Shown here piece by piece: positions 21,761-30,259 of a stretch of DNA of 64,000 bases. A program made the translations under genes and the position numbers. The stretch is taken from contig NZ_WTYT01000003.1 of NCBI RefSeq assembly GCF_009827595.1, positions 372,001 to 436,000 of the forward strand, given 5' to 3'. Each line of letters begins with the position of its first letter. Position 1 is the stretch's first letter. The notes beneath the pieces were generated by a model. That model did not search any database. It was not told the DNA's origin and was given only the letters and a program-made list of their open reading frames with translations. The stretch is from Altericroceibacterium endophyticum (GTDB lineage Bacteria; Pseudomonadota; Alphaproteobacteria; Sphingomonadales; Sphingomonadaceae).

Positions 21761-22741
21761 ATGAAAAGACTGTGTTTCGGGCTGACGGTGGTGGTTGCTG
21801 GTCTGCTGCCAACGGCCGTCTTTGGCGCTGGGCCCTCTTACAGTGAAGCCGAGCTGACGCCTGACGGGCATATTGTCAGCCGGACTCTGGGTGATGACGG
21901 CGAGGGCGCAATCTATCAGGCTGGATCGATCAGCAAATTCGCCTGTTCTCTGGCTGCATTGCGATTGGCGGAGGCCGGGCGGCTTGATCTGGATGCGCCG
22001 CTCAGCGTCACCTTGCCCGAATATGAGAACCCGGCCGCGCAAGATGTGACGCTGCGTCAGGTTCTGGCGAATCGTTCCGGACTGCCTGATAGGCTGCTGG
22101 CGGCCTTTCAGGAGGACCCGGCCATCGCAACGGCAACACTTCCCCCTGCAGAGGCGGCAAACCGCTTCGCGGCTGGGGAGCTGGCTTTCACTCCCGGTGC
22201 GCAATGGTCCTATGATCTCGTGAACTGGATTGTCGCGCAGGCGGTGATCGAACGGGTTACCGGCAAAGAGCTGCCGGACGCTTTGGAAGAGCTGATATTC
22301 AAGCCGGCCGGAATGGGACACAGCCACGTGTTTCTTGGACAATTGGGGCCGGATGGTCAGGAACCGAGTGAGCCTGCACGGCCTTTGCCCAATTATCTGC
22401 GCTGTGCCGGAGGTATCGCAACGCAGCCCGGCGATCTGATTGCCTTGCTGCGATTTGCCGATCACGGCGGCTTAAGTGCCGCCTCGCTGAAGCAGCTCAA
22501 CACCATTACCACGCCAGAACAGAATTACACGCTGGGCAGCAGGTATGAAGAGGTCGAAACGGCCGATGGCAAACGCTTCATCCGATGGCTGACCGGCAGC
22601 AATGGGCCGTATAAATCGGTTGCGGTCTATGACCGGGTGACGGACACGGGCTATGCGGCGATGAGCGCGCGTGATGATCGCGAGTTTATCCATCAAACAC
22701 GCGACAGCTGGATATCGAACATCGGCAAGGGTGAAGACTGA
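21761..22741 (+). CDS. Beta-lactamase-fold serine hydrolase, exported
   Basis: 326 residues with a signal peptide (MKRLCFGLTVVVAGLLPTAV, cleaved near FGAG). The nucleophile motif SxxK is SISK in AGSISKFACSLAALRLAE, followed by LDLDAPLSVTLPEY, typical of class C/EstB-like enzymes. The usual YxN is replaced by YDLVN in WSYDLVNWIVAQAVIERVTGK. A late block at 280-300 may stand for the HxG/KTG region. Could be an esterase, D-aminopeptidase or penicillin-binding-like enzyme; resistance should not be inferred. Confidence 0.82.
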   Translation: MKRLCFGLTVVVAGLLPTAVFGAGPSYSEAELTPDGHIVSRTLGDDGEGAIYQAGSISKFACSLAALRLAEAGRLDLDAPLSVTLPEYENPAAQDVTLRQVLANRSGLPDRLLAAFQEDPAIATATLPPAEAANRFAAGELAFTPGAQWSYDLVNWIVAQAVIERVTGKELPDALEELIFKPAGMGHSHVFLGQLGPDGQEPSEPARPLPNYLRCAGGIATQPGDLIALLRFADHGGLSAASLKQLNTITTPEQNYTLGSRYEEVETADGKRFIRWLTGSNGPYKSVAVYDRVTDTGYAAMSARDDREFIHQTRDSWISNIGKGED

Positions 22742-22818
22742 GCTCAAGTCCTATTGTGCACAACTTAATGGGAAACAATTGGTGGCTCGTGCATAGCTGG
22801 TGTGAAAGGACGATTTTT

Positions 22819-23796
22819 ATGAAAGCGGCTATTTACGAGAGTTTCGGCAAACCGGACGAGGTTCTGAAATGCCAGGAAACGGGCATTCCGGAACCGGAAA
22901 AAGGCATGGTGCGCGTCCGTATGGGGCTGTCCTCCATCCATAATCACGATCTCATCACGGTTGAGGGCAATTATGGCTACCGACCGGATCTTCCTGCCAT
23001 TGGCGGTAGCGAAGGCATGGGAATCATCGATGCGCTGGGTGAGGGTGTAGAAGATCTGAAAGTCGGGCAGCGGGTTGCGGCGATGGGGGCCAAGGGCTCT
23101 TGGGCTGAATATTTCTGTGTCCCGGCGCGCGTCATTGTCCCTTTGCCCGGTGCCATAGATGATGAAACCGCAGCGCAGATGCTGGCGATGCCGCTCAGCG
23201 CCTTATTCGCGATTGATGCGCTGGGCGCGAAACAGGGTGACTGGATCATCCAGACTGCAGCCACTGGCGCCGTTGCCAAAGTGGTGGCGCAGGCCTGTCA
23301 GGATAAGGGCATCAATGTCATCGGCCTTGTCCGGCGCGATTCAGCGGTGAAGGAACTGGCCGATCTGGGTATCGACAAGGTCGTCTCTACCGAGAAAGAC
23401 GATTGGCAGGATCAGGTGCGCCAGCTTTGCGGTGATGCACCCTTGATCGGTGCCATTGACGGTGTCGGCGGCGAGATTCCGGGCGAAATTCTGCATATGC
23501 TGGGGGAGAATGCGATCTTCCTCTCCTTCGGCGCCATGTCTGGCCAGCCATTGACCGTGTCACCCAATGATCTGATTCTGAAACAGATCGAGATGCGGGG
23601 CTTTTGGCTGGGTAAAATGCTCGAAACTATGGCGCCGGAACGGTTGGCAAGCTTTGTGAAGGATCTGGTTACACTCTTGGCCCAGGGCAAGGTCACGCTG
23701 GAGACCGACGGTGTCTTTCCGCTGGACCAGATCGACGAAGCCGCGCGTGCGACGCGTGCTGGCGGTAAATCCGGTAAAGTCCTGATAAAACCCTGA
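22819..23796 (+). CDS. Zinc-free alcohol dehydrogenase/quinone oxidoreductase (MDR superfamily)
   Basis: 325 residues from ATG 22819 (GAAAGGA upstream). MDR fold: N-terminal GroES-like domain with MVRVRMGLSSIHNHDLITVEG, GSEGMGIIDALGEGVEDLKVGQRV, and a Rossmann segment IIQTAATGAVAKVVAQAC in place of GxGxxG, as in quinone oxidoreductase-like members. No catalytic or structural zinc cysteines. Ends in RATRAGGKSGKVLIKP. Substrate not predictable. Followed by a hairpin terminator. Confidence 0.85.
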   Translation: MKAAIYESFGKPDEVLKCQETGIPEPEKGMVRVRMGLSSIHNHDLITVEGNYGYRPDLPAIGGSEGMGIIDALGEGVEDLKVGQRVAAMGAKGSWAEYFCVPARVIVPLPGAIDDETAAQMLAMPLSALFAIDALGAKQGDWIIQTAATGAVAKVVAQACQDKGINVIGLVRRDSAVKELADLGIDKVVSTEKDDWQDQVRQLCGDAPLIGAIDGVGGEIPGEILHMLGENAIFLSFGAMSGQPLTVSPNDLILKQIEMRGFWLGKMLETMAPERLASFVKDLVTLLAQGKVTLETDGVFPLDQIDEAARATRAGGKSGKVLIKP

Positions 23797-23803
23797 TGAT
23801 GAC

Positions 23804-23844
23804 GCGTTCTTTGGGAGGGGGAATTGCTCCCTCCCAAAGGGCGC
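23804..23844. terminator. Bidirectional terminator between convergent genes
   Basis: Stem CTTTGGGAGGG / CCCTCCCAAAG (11 bp, perfect), extended by G-C pairs beyond two wobbles, 9-base loop. It lies between the stops of the oxidoreductase and the DUF924 gene. Confidence 0.75.
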
Positions 23845-23850
23845 ATCACT

Positions 23851-24405
23851 TCACCATGCGAAGCCAGCCTCGACGGCGCGCTTCTCTTGGTCACTACTTT
23901 CCCGGCCCAGCACGGTGTTGCGATGGGGGAAGCGGCCAAAACGCGCGATCATGGCGTAGTGCTCTTCCGCAAAGCGGCGCACGACTGGCAGGTTGAGCTG
24001 GGTGAAATATCGTTTGCTCAGCAGTTGATCAGCGATATTCTCGCTATGCATCAGGGGCATGCCAAGAAATTGGCGCTGATGCTGGCTGAGCGCGGCGTCA
24101 AACCCCGCCGCCAAAGCGCCCCGGCAAATTTCCCGGGCGCGGTGATCGAAGAAGAAGGATCGCGCGGAGCCGCGATAGATATTGCGCGGGATCTGATCGA
24201 ACAGCAGCACCGCTGCGAGCGCGATCTGCGGATCATTTAAAAACCGCGATGCAGGCTGCCCGTGCAGAGCGAGCAGTTCGGGTTCAAACCGCTCGCGCAG
24301 GGCCGCATCCACCGCCTCTGTTGGCCCAAACCAGTCCGACGGACTTAGTTTGTGAAACCAGAAGTGGATAATTTCCGCGGCCCAAGGGCGCTGCATCGCC
24401 GTCAT
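23851..24405 (-). CDS. DUF924 family protein
   Basis: 184 residues. Family hallmarks: IIHFWFHKLSPSDWFG near the start, LLFDQIPRNIYRGSARSFFFD (the DQxPRNxxRGxxxAF signature), LPLMHSE-like GMPLMHSEN, and the C-terminal RFGRFPHRNTVLGRES. The family folds as helical (TPR-like) proteins and its biochemical role is not established. It starts 3 bases after the stop of the upstream secreted protein, so the two are co-transcribed. Confidence 0.9.
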   Translation of the reverse strand: MTAMQRPWAAEIIHFWFHKLSPSDWFGPTEAVDAALRERFEPELLALHGQPASRFLNDPQIALAAVLLFDQIPRNIYRGSARSFFFDHRAREICRGALAAGFDAALSQHQRQFLGMPLMHSENIADQLLSKRYFTQLNLPVVRRFAEEHYAMIARFGRFPHRNTVLGRESSDQEKRAVEAGFAW

Positions 24406-24408
24406 TGA

Positions 24409-24804
24409 TCAATCAGGTTTGGTATAGGGTACGAAGTCGTCCAGAAATACCACCCCGGTCATAAACCCGCTTGAGCGATCGACAGTTTTGATGATGTCCT
24501 GGCTGCAAAGCTGGCTTCCGCGGCGTTCGATCACCAGAATGTCGTTCTTGTCCAGAGAGCGTGGATCGCGTGGTTTGGCGACATAGATGGTTTTGCCGCC
24601 ATCATAGACCATCGCGGTTTCGTCAATGATCTTCAGGCGGTTCTGACTTGGCGTGAAGATGCAGCTTTGGGGTTCACCGGCGACCCGGCCTTCCAGCATC
24701 TTTTCGAGCCTGGCCTCACCCTTTTCGGCTGTTGTGGCCGCTTGGGCGGTGGTGCCGGTCAGTGCAAGGGCAGATGCAGCGATGGCGAGAAATGTCTTGT
24801 TCAT
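24409..24804 (-). CDS. Secreted protein of unknown function
   Basis: 131 residues from ATG 24804 with GGGAG upstream. Signal peptide MNKTFLAIAASALALTGTTA ending AQA. The mature part has two cysteines (SCIFTPSQN and QLCSQDI) that may pair, with RLKIIDETAMVYDGGKTIYVAKP between them. I recognise it only as a small periplasmic protein of a type common in sphingomonads; no function. First gene of a pair with the DUF924 gene. Confidence 0.75.
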   Translation of the reverse strand: MNKTFLAIAASALALTGTTAQAATTAEKGEARLEKMLEGRVAGEPQSCIFTPSQNRLKIIDETAMVYDGGKTIYVAKPRDPRSLDKNDILVIERRGSQLCSQDIIKTVDRSSGFMTGVVFLDDFVPYTKPD

Positions 24805-24890
24805 AGTGTATTCTCCCATTGAAAGGCATGTTTAACCATATGCACGCTGAATAGAGCCTGACTCGCGATAGAATGAAACATGCGGCGAGT

Positions 24891-26315
24891 TCAGGCTGTG
24901 CCGCCCACCGTCAATCCTTCCACCAGCAGGCTGGGTTGCCCCACACCGGCAGGAACACTTTGCCCGCCTTTGCCGCACGTCCCCACGCCTTCATCCAGCG
25001 CCAGATCATCGCCGATGCCGATAATGCGGTTGAGAACCGAAGGGCCATCCCCAATCAGCGTGGCGCCTTTGATCGGCGCGCCGACCTTGCCATTTTTGAC
25101 GCGGTAGGCCTCCGTGCAGGAAAAGACGAATTTGCCGGATACGATATCGACCTGCCCGCCGCCAAAGCTCTTGGCATAAATCCCGTCATCCAGACGGGAA
25201 AGCAACTCGGCCGGATCATCCTTGCCAGAGCGCATGAAGGTGTTGGTCATGCGCGGCATCGGCGCATGGGCGTAACTTTCCCGGCGGCCATTCCCGGTCG
25301 GTTCGACCCCCATGAGCCGGGCATTCAGCCGGTCCTGCATATAGGCTTTCAGAATGCCATTTTCGATCAGCACGGTTTCGCTGGTGGGCGTTCCTTCATC
25401 GTCAATCGACAAGGAGCCGCGGCGATCCACCATGGTGCCATCATCCACCACCGTCACGCCGGGGGCCGCAACTTGCTGCCCGATCTTGCCGGAAAAGGCG
25501 CTGGTGCCTTTGCGATTGAAGTCCCCCTCCAGCCCATGGCCGACGGCTTCATGCAGCAGCACGCCGGGCCAGCCGGGGCCGAGCAGAACCTTCATCTGTC
25601 CGGCGGGGGCATCCACGCTTTCCAGATTGGTCAGCGCTTGTGACAGCGCTTCGTCAATCGCGCGGTTCCACTGCACATCTTCAAACACATGATCGTAGAG
25701 GAAGCGCCCGCCCATGCCAAAGCTGCCGGTTTCGCGGCGGCCATTGCTTTCAGCCACGATTGAAACATTCAGGCGAACCAGCGGTCGGATATCGGTGGCA
25801 AGAAAGCCGTCAGGCCGGATGATTTCCACCACGCGCCAGCTGCCGGACAGGGAGGCACTGACCTGAGCGACACGCGGATCGCGCGCTCTGGCCGCTTCAT
25901 CGATCCGTTCCAGCAGCGCGACCTTGCGCGCGAAAGGCACCGCGTCGAGCGGGCTCTGATCGGTATAAAGATGCCGGTTGGTGCTGCGCGGTGCAGGGGC
26001 CGAGGGGGCGGACGTCGGGTCCAGCAGGCTCAGCGTTTCGCCAGCGCGCAAGATCGCCGCTGCGCTGATATCATTGGCGTGGGCAAAGCCGGTCATTTCG
26101 CCCGAGACACCGCGCAGGCCAAAGCCGCCATCACGCGAATAATTACAGGTTTTCAGCCGGCCATCGTCAAATGCGAAAGTTTCGCTGACCCCAAATTCCA
26201 GAAACAATTCGCCATCGTCGCAGCTGGTCAGGGTCTGTTTTGCCAGACGCTGGGCTTCATCGGGGCTGAGTTTGCCTTCGCCATAAAGGAAAGCGCGCGG
26301 ATCATTGCGAGTCAT
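24891..26315 (-). CDS. tldD: Metalloprotease TldD
   Basis: 474 residues from ATG 26315 (MTRNDPRAF); the 25 codons upstream are not family-like. TldD with TldE/PmbA forms a zinc protease that trims unfolded peptides, such as microcin B17 precursor and CcdA. The metal-binding HExxxH is HEAVGHGLEGDFNRKGTS, followed by GSLSIDDEGTPT and the MQDRLNARLMG and GRRESYAHAPMPRMTNT blocks diagnostic of the family. A partner tldE is not in this window. Monocistronic. Confidence 0.95.
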   Translation of the reverse strand: MTRNDPRAFLYGEGKLSPDEAQRLAKQTLTSCDDGELFLEFGVSETFAFDDGRLKTCNYSRDGGFGLRGVSGEMTGFAHANDISAAAILRAGETLSLLDPTSAPSAPAPRSTNRHLYTDQSPLDAVPFARKVALLERIDEAARARDPRVAQVSASLSGSWRVVEIIRPDGFLATDIRPLVRLNVSIVAESNGRRETGSFGMGGRFLYDHVFEDVQWNRAIDEALSQALTNLESVDAPAGQMKVLLGPGWPGVLLHEAVGHGLEGDFNRKGTSAFSGKIGQQVAAPGVTVVDDGTMVDRRGSLSIDDEGTPTSETVLIENGILKAYMQDRLNARLMGVEPTGNGRRESYAHAPMPRMTNTFMRSGKDDPAELLSRLDDGIYAKSFGGGQVDIVSGKFVFSCTEAYRVKNGKVGAPIKGATLIGDGPSVLNRIIGIGDDLALDEGVGTCGKGGQSVPAGVGQPSLLVEGLTVGGTA

Positions 26316-26499
26316 CAGGGCGATATAGGGTGCGTTATCGCGCGGGGAAAGCGTAGTCGCCTCAAGGCACACTGCGCGGAGCCTGCTCACAGGGACGGGC
26401 TTGCCCGTTCAGGGGTGCTCTATCGGGAGCCTATTAAGGCAGGATGCGCTCAGGCAGTGGCGCGTTTTGGCCACAGCCTGTTTACGCGGGGAAGCCGTT

Positions 26500-26757
26500 T
26501 CAGGCTGCGGTTTCGCTCGGTTCGGGCAGATCGCCGGGGCTCATTTCGTGGATGCCCTGCTCTGCCGCGCCGCCTTTCAGCACGAAACGCCGATCACAAT
26601 AGCCGCATTCGACATAACCTCGCTCGTCTATTTCCATATAGACTCGCGGATGGCCCAAAGCGGCGGATTTGTAATTCTTACCCGCACGAATGGAGCCAGC
26701 ACCATCGCACCAGACATGGCGCGTATCGACAAGGGTGGTTTCGGGCACATCGGTCAT
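26500..26757 (-). CDS. Zinc-finger CHCC domain protein (complex I NDUFS6-like)
   Basis: 85 residues from ATG 26757. Zinc ligands appear as WCDG, HPRVYMEI and VECGYCDRRF, the C-H-C-C order of the zf-CHCC domain found in mitochondrial complex I subunit NDUFS6 and its alphaproteobacterial homologues. Likely a small accessory protein of respiratory complex I, by family. It diverges from the ABC ATPase gene. Confidence 0.85.
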   Translation of the reverse strand: MTDVPETTLVDTRHVWCDGAGSIRAGKNYKSAALGHPRVYMEIDERGYVECGYCDRRFVLKGGAAEQGIHEMSPGDLPEPSETAA

Positions 26758-26864
26758 GCCTGCCCGCTTACCGCTCCCCGGCGATTCCTGCAATATGAAG
26801 CTTGTGCTTATCTCGGCTTATCAATGCTTGGCCTGAGGAGCGATGGGCAGTAGAGGTCCATTTC

Positions 26865-27824
26865 ATGAGCGATGCAGCTATTTCAATCCGCAATTTGGTC
26901 AAGGAATATGCCAGCCAGGGCGAAGCACCGCCCAAGCTGGCGCTGAAGGGCGTCAGCTTCGATGTGCCCGAAGGCGGGATCTTCGGCCTGCTTGGTCCGA
27001 ATGGGGCAGGCAAGTCGACGCTGATCAATATTCTGTCCGGTCTGGTCATGAAAACCTCTGGCGATGTCTCCATCTGGGGCCATGATATCGACCGGAATCA
27101 GCGCAATGCCAAAGCCAATATCGGCATTGTTCCGCAAGAAATCGTCTTCGACCCGTTCTTCACCCCGTTTGAAGTGCTGGAAAATCAGGGCGGCATGTAT
27201 GGCATAGCCAAGGCCTTGCGGCGGTCCGAAGATCTGCTGAAAGCGGTGCATCTGGAGGATAAGCGCAATGCCTATGCGCGGTCCCTGTCTGGCGGGATGA
27301 AGCGCCGCCTGCTGATTGCCAAGGCGATGGTGCATTCGCCGCCCGTGCTGGTGCTGGACGAACCGACAGCCGGGGTTGATGTGGAATTGCGGCGTCAGCT
27401 GTGGGAATTGGTCACCGAACTCAACCGTGAAGGTGTGACGGTGGTGCTCACCACGCATTATCTCGAGGAAGCCGAGGAATTGTGCGAGCGGATTGCGATC
27501 ATCAACCATGGGGAGCTGATCGCCAATAAACCCACGCGCGAATTGGTCGATATGACGCGGGAGAAGATCGTGGTGCTGACCGTGGACCGCGATATTGATG
27601 TGCTGCCGGATGATCCGGCCTTCCTGCGCTGCGAAAAAGCCGGCGATCAGATCATGGAAATCGCATATGACAAGGATCGCGCCAATGCCGGTCAGGTGAT
27701 GAGCGTGGTGCAGGAAAAAGGCTTCACGATTCGCGATGTCACCACCCGTGAAGCCGATCTTGAAGATGTGTTTGTCAGGCTGACGACCGAGGCTCAGGCA
27801 GCGGAGCCTGCCAGCGCCGGATAA
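26865..27824 (+). CDS. ABC transporter ATP-binding protein (ABC-2/YadG-like)
   Basis: 319 residues from ATG 26865. Walker A GPNGAGKST, signature LSGGMKRRL, Walker B VLVLDEPTAGVD, H-loop VVLTTHYLEEAEEL. A C-terminal extension (about 225-319) with DREADLEDVFVRLT-like end is typical of drug or polysaccharide export ATPases of the CcmA/YadG group. No ABC-2 permease is adjacent; nadB follows after about 45 bases. The permease may be elsewhere. Confidence 0.88.
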   Translation: MSDAAISIRNLVKEYASQGEAPPKLALKGVSFDVPEGGIFGLLGPNGAGKSTLINILSGLVMKTSGDVSIWGHDIDRNQRNAKANIGIVPQEIVFDPFFTPFEVLENQGGMYGIAKALRRSEDLLKAVHLEDKRNAYARSLSGGMKRRLLIAKAMVHSPPVLVLDEPTAGVDVELRRQLWELVTELNREGVTVVLTTHYLEEAEELCERIAIINHGELIANKPTRELVDMTREKIVVLTVDRDIDVLPDDPAFLRCEKAGDQIMEIAYDKDRANAGQVMSVVQEKGFTIRDVTTREADLEDVFVRLTTEAQAAEPASAG

Positions 27825-27870
27825 GCGGACGCTTGCAGCACAGGGTTTTGCGGGGCATGACGCTACGCAA

Positions 27871-29472
27871 ATGGCTAACAATGAACATGAATATGACGTC
27901 CTCGTCATCGGGTCCGGTGCGGCCGGGCTGACCGCCGCACTATCGCTTGCCACCAAATGCCGCGTGCTGGTGCTGGCCAAGGGGCAACTTAACAGCGGCT
28001 CCACCGCATGGGCACAGGGCGGCATTGCCGCGGTGCTCGACGCGGGCGACACATTTGAAGACCATGTCGCCGACACGATGGACGCTGGCGCCGGGCTTAA
28101 TCGCCGCGAAACGGTGGAATTCGTCATTGAGCGTGCACCCCATGCGATTGACCGTCTGTGTGAATTGGGCGTGCCCTTCAATCGCGATGGGCAGGATCTG
28201 CACCTGACGCGTGAAGGGGGCCATTCGCACCGCCGGATCGTGCATGTGAATGACGCGACCGGCTGGGCAGTGCAGGCTGCCTTGCTGAAAGCGGCAGAGG
28301 AAAATCCCAATATCACTCTATTGCCCGATCGGACCTGTATCGATCTGATTACCGGCAAGAACGAGAAGCGCTATTCCGGCTCCGGCCATGTCTGGGGCGC
28401 CTATGCGCTGGATGCGGCTACGGGCCGGGTTGAGGCTTATGTTGCGCGCACGACGGTGCTGGCATCGGGCGGGGCGGGGCGGTGTTACCTCTTTTCCACC
28501 GCGCCGCGCGGTGCGACGGGGGACGGCATCGCCATGGCCTGGCGCGCGGGCTGCCGCGTTTCCAACATGGAGATGATGCAGTTCCATCCCACCTGTCTCT
28601 ATAATCTGGAGGTCAAGAACTTCCTGATCACAGAGGCGGTGCGCGGAGAGGGCGGACATCTCAAAATCCCGCCCGGCTATCCCGGGGCGGGCGAACGCTT
28701 CATGCCCGCTTTTGACAAGCGCGCGGAACTGGCGCCGCGTGATATTGTGGCCCGCGCCATTGATCATGAGATCAAGCGGCTGGGCCTTGATTACGTGCAT
28801 CTGGACATCAGCCATAAATCGCCGGAATTCGTACGTGAACATTTCCCGACGATTCATGAAAAACTGCTGGGCCTGGGCATCGATATGACGCGCGAGCCAA
28901 TCCCGGTGGTGCCCGCGCAGCATTATACCTGCGGCGGTATCCTGATCGACCTTAATGGCAAGACCGATCTGCCGGGCCTCTATGCGGCCGGAGAATGCAC
29001 GGAAAGCGGTCTGCATGGCGCCAATCGGCTGGCCTCCAACAGCCTGCTGGAATGTTTTGTATTCGGCGAAGCTGCCGCGCGCGACATTCTCGAAAAATGG
29101 GATGAATTCGACGCCCCGCCGCCCATCCGTCCGTGGGATGAAAGCCGGGTGACGGATTCAGATGAAGAAGTCGTGATCAAGCAGAACTGGACCGAAATTC
29201 GCCGCTTTATGTGGAATTATGTCGGCATTGTGCGCACCACCAAGCGGCTGGAGCGGGCCGCGCACAGGATCAAGATGCTCGATGACGAAGTGGCGGATTT
29301 TTACGGGCATTTCCGTGTCACGACCGATCTGATCGAATTGCGCAACTTGCTGCAATGCGCCGATCTTATCGTGCAATCTGCCTTGAAAAGGCGTGAAAGC
29401 CGGGGGCTGCACTATACGCTGAACTATCCGGGCTTGCTGGATGAGGCACGCGATACCGTCCTTGTTCCGTGA
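27871..29472 (+). CDS. nadB: L-aspartate oxidase
   Basis: 533 residues. It oxidises L-aspartate to iminoaspartate, the first step of de novo NAD synthesis, using FAD. Evidence: VLVIGSGAAGLTAAL dinucleotide motif, STAWAQGGIAAVL, HSHRRIVHVNDATG with the GGHSHRRI block, VLASGGAGRCY, MEMMQFHPTCLY, RDIVARAIDHEI, and QHYTCGGI with LPGLYAAGECTESGLHGANRLASNSLLE (abridged). These distinguish NadB from succinate dehydrogenase flavoprotein. nadA and nadC are not adjacent, so the pathway is split. Confidence 0.95.
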   Translation: MANNEHEYDVLVIGSGAAGLTAALSLATKCRVLVLAKGQLNSGSTAWAQGGIAAVLDAGDTFEDHVADTMDAGAGLNRRETVEFVIERAPHAIDRLCELGVPFNRDGQDLHLTREGGHSHRRIVHVNDATGWAVQAALLKAAEENPNITLLPDRTCIDLITGKNEKRYSGSGHVWGAYALDAATGRVEAYVARTTVLASGGAGRCYLFSTAPRGATGDGIAMAWRAGCRVSNMEMMQFHPTCLYNLEVKNFLITEAVRGEGGHLKIPPGYPGAGERFMPAFDKRAELAPRDIVARAIDHEIKRLGLDYVHLDISHKSPEFVREHFPTIHEKLLGLGIDMTREPIPVVPAQHYTCGGILIDLNGKTDLPGLYAAGECTESGLHGANRLASNSLLECFVFGEAAARDILEKWDEFDAPPPIRPWDESRVTDSDEEVVIKQNWTEIRRFMWNYVGIVRTTKRLERAAHRIKMLDDEVADFYGHFRVTTDLIELRNLLQCADLIVQSALKRRESRGLHYTLNYPGLLDEARDTVLVP

Positions 29473-29857
29473 TCCCTGCCTGACGGGGCGCGTCACAGCG
29501 CGCGCCAGTTTCGCAAGCGTCTCAGGTTACATTTCAGTGCCTTTCAGGGCCGCAAAATTTCGCGGTTGGATTCGATTGGTCCAACGGGCTGATCACTTCG
29601 GTTCCAGCAAAATATTTCTGCACTGATTCATTTTGAGTCTTGCGCGGCGCGGCAACCGAGGATGCTCCACGCGTCGCTGCGTATTAGTCGAATAATACAC
29701 TCCCGATAACCTCCCAAATGTCCCTCATCGATAGCCTCAGAGACCTTGAGTCCTCAATGGTTTATGTCCTATTAACCCCATATGTAGTGCCAAGAGTTCA
29801 TTCGATGCACAACATGTAGAAATCCCATACCTTGGGTGGGTTTTAGGAGAAAAGAGA
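29473..29857. other. Intergenic region between nadB and a small ORF
   Basis: About 385 bases with lower GC than its surroundings. Apart from the palindrome at 29681-29698 I see no gene, no clear terminator and no transposase remnant. Confidence 0.5.
29681..29698. promoter_or_regulatory. 18-bp palindrome, copy 1 of a repeated motif
   Basis: GTATTA-GTCGAA-TAATAC: perfect 6-bp arms. The left half with flank (GCGTATTAGTCG) and the trailing ACAC-type end recur at 37001-37018. The spacing and symmetry suit a dimeric repressor, for example the GntR/YtrA type, but that assignment is inference. Confidence 0.45.
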
Positions 29858-30001
29858 ATGTTGAAGCGCAAACCACCTGTCGAAGTCGCGGGGTATTTGA
29901 ACAGGCTGATTTTCGTTGTGGATATCTTCAGCGGGAAATGGGGCTGCAAATGGTATTCGGTGATCAATGAGAGTGGGGCAGATGAAGATGTTTCACCGTG
30001 A
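29858..30001 (+). CDS. Small ORF, 47 residues, unknown
   Basis: ATG preceded by AGGAGA with 7-base spacing. The product begins MLKRKPPVEVAGYLNRLIFV, then VDIFSGKWGCKWYSVINES and an acidic tail ending DEDVSP. A hydrophobic core (LIFVVDIF) is flanked by a basic N-terminus and acidic C-terminus. No family is recognised. The ribosome binding site and balanced codon use make it plausible; its length makes chance possible. Confidence 0.35.
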   Translation: MLKRKPPVEVAGYLNRLIFVVDIFSGKWGCKWYSVINESGADEDVSP

Positions 30002-30190
30002 TTGGGCGAGTCGGATCTCTCTGACTGCTCTTTTAGTGCCGCCGTGACATTGGTTAACGGTCACGGTTGACTTTAGAAGCTGAGAGATTCAAAACCCCAC
30101 TGGTAGTAAGGAGCTGTTAGAGGCACACAAGATGATGTGCATCATTCTCCAAAGATCTTTCTATGAAAGCGCGTTTTCGGCGTGATGGCA

Positions 30191-30213
30191 CTCAGAAGCA
30201 AAGTACTTCTGAG
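30191..30213 (+). promoter_or_regulatory. Hairpin in the nrdA leader
   Basis: CTCAGAAG / CTTCTGAG, perfect 8-bp arms around a 7-base loop, about 47 bases before the nrdA start. It has no T-tract. It may be an RNA stem or operator affecting nrdA. No NrdR-type boxes were found in the region. Confidence 0.35.
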
Positions 30214-30259
30214 CGTATGTTATCGCTCGCTGAGAATCATATAAACAAAGGGGCTAGGC

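Noticed and set aside
26883-28358. 491-codon minus-strand frame opposite the ABC ATPase and nadB
   Set aside because: Spans two genuine genes on the other strand and has no motif.
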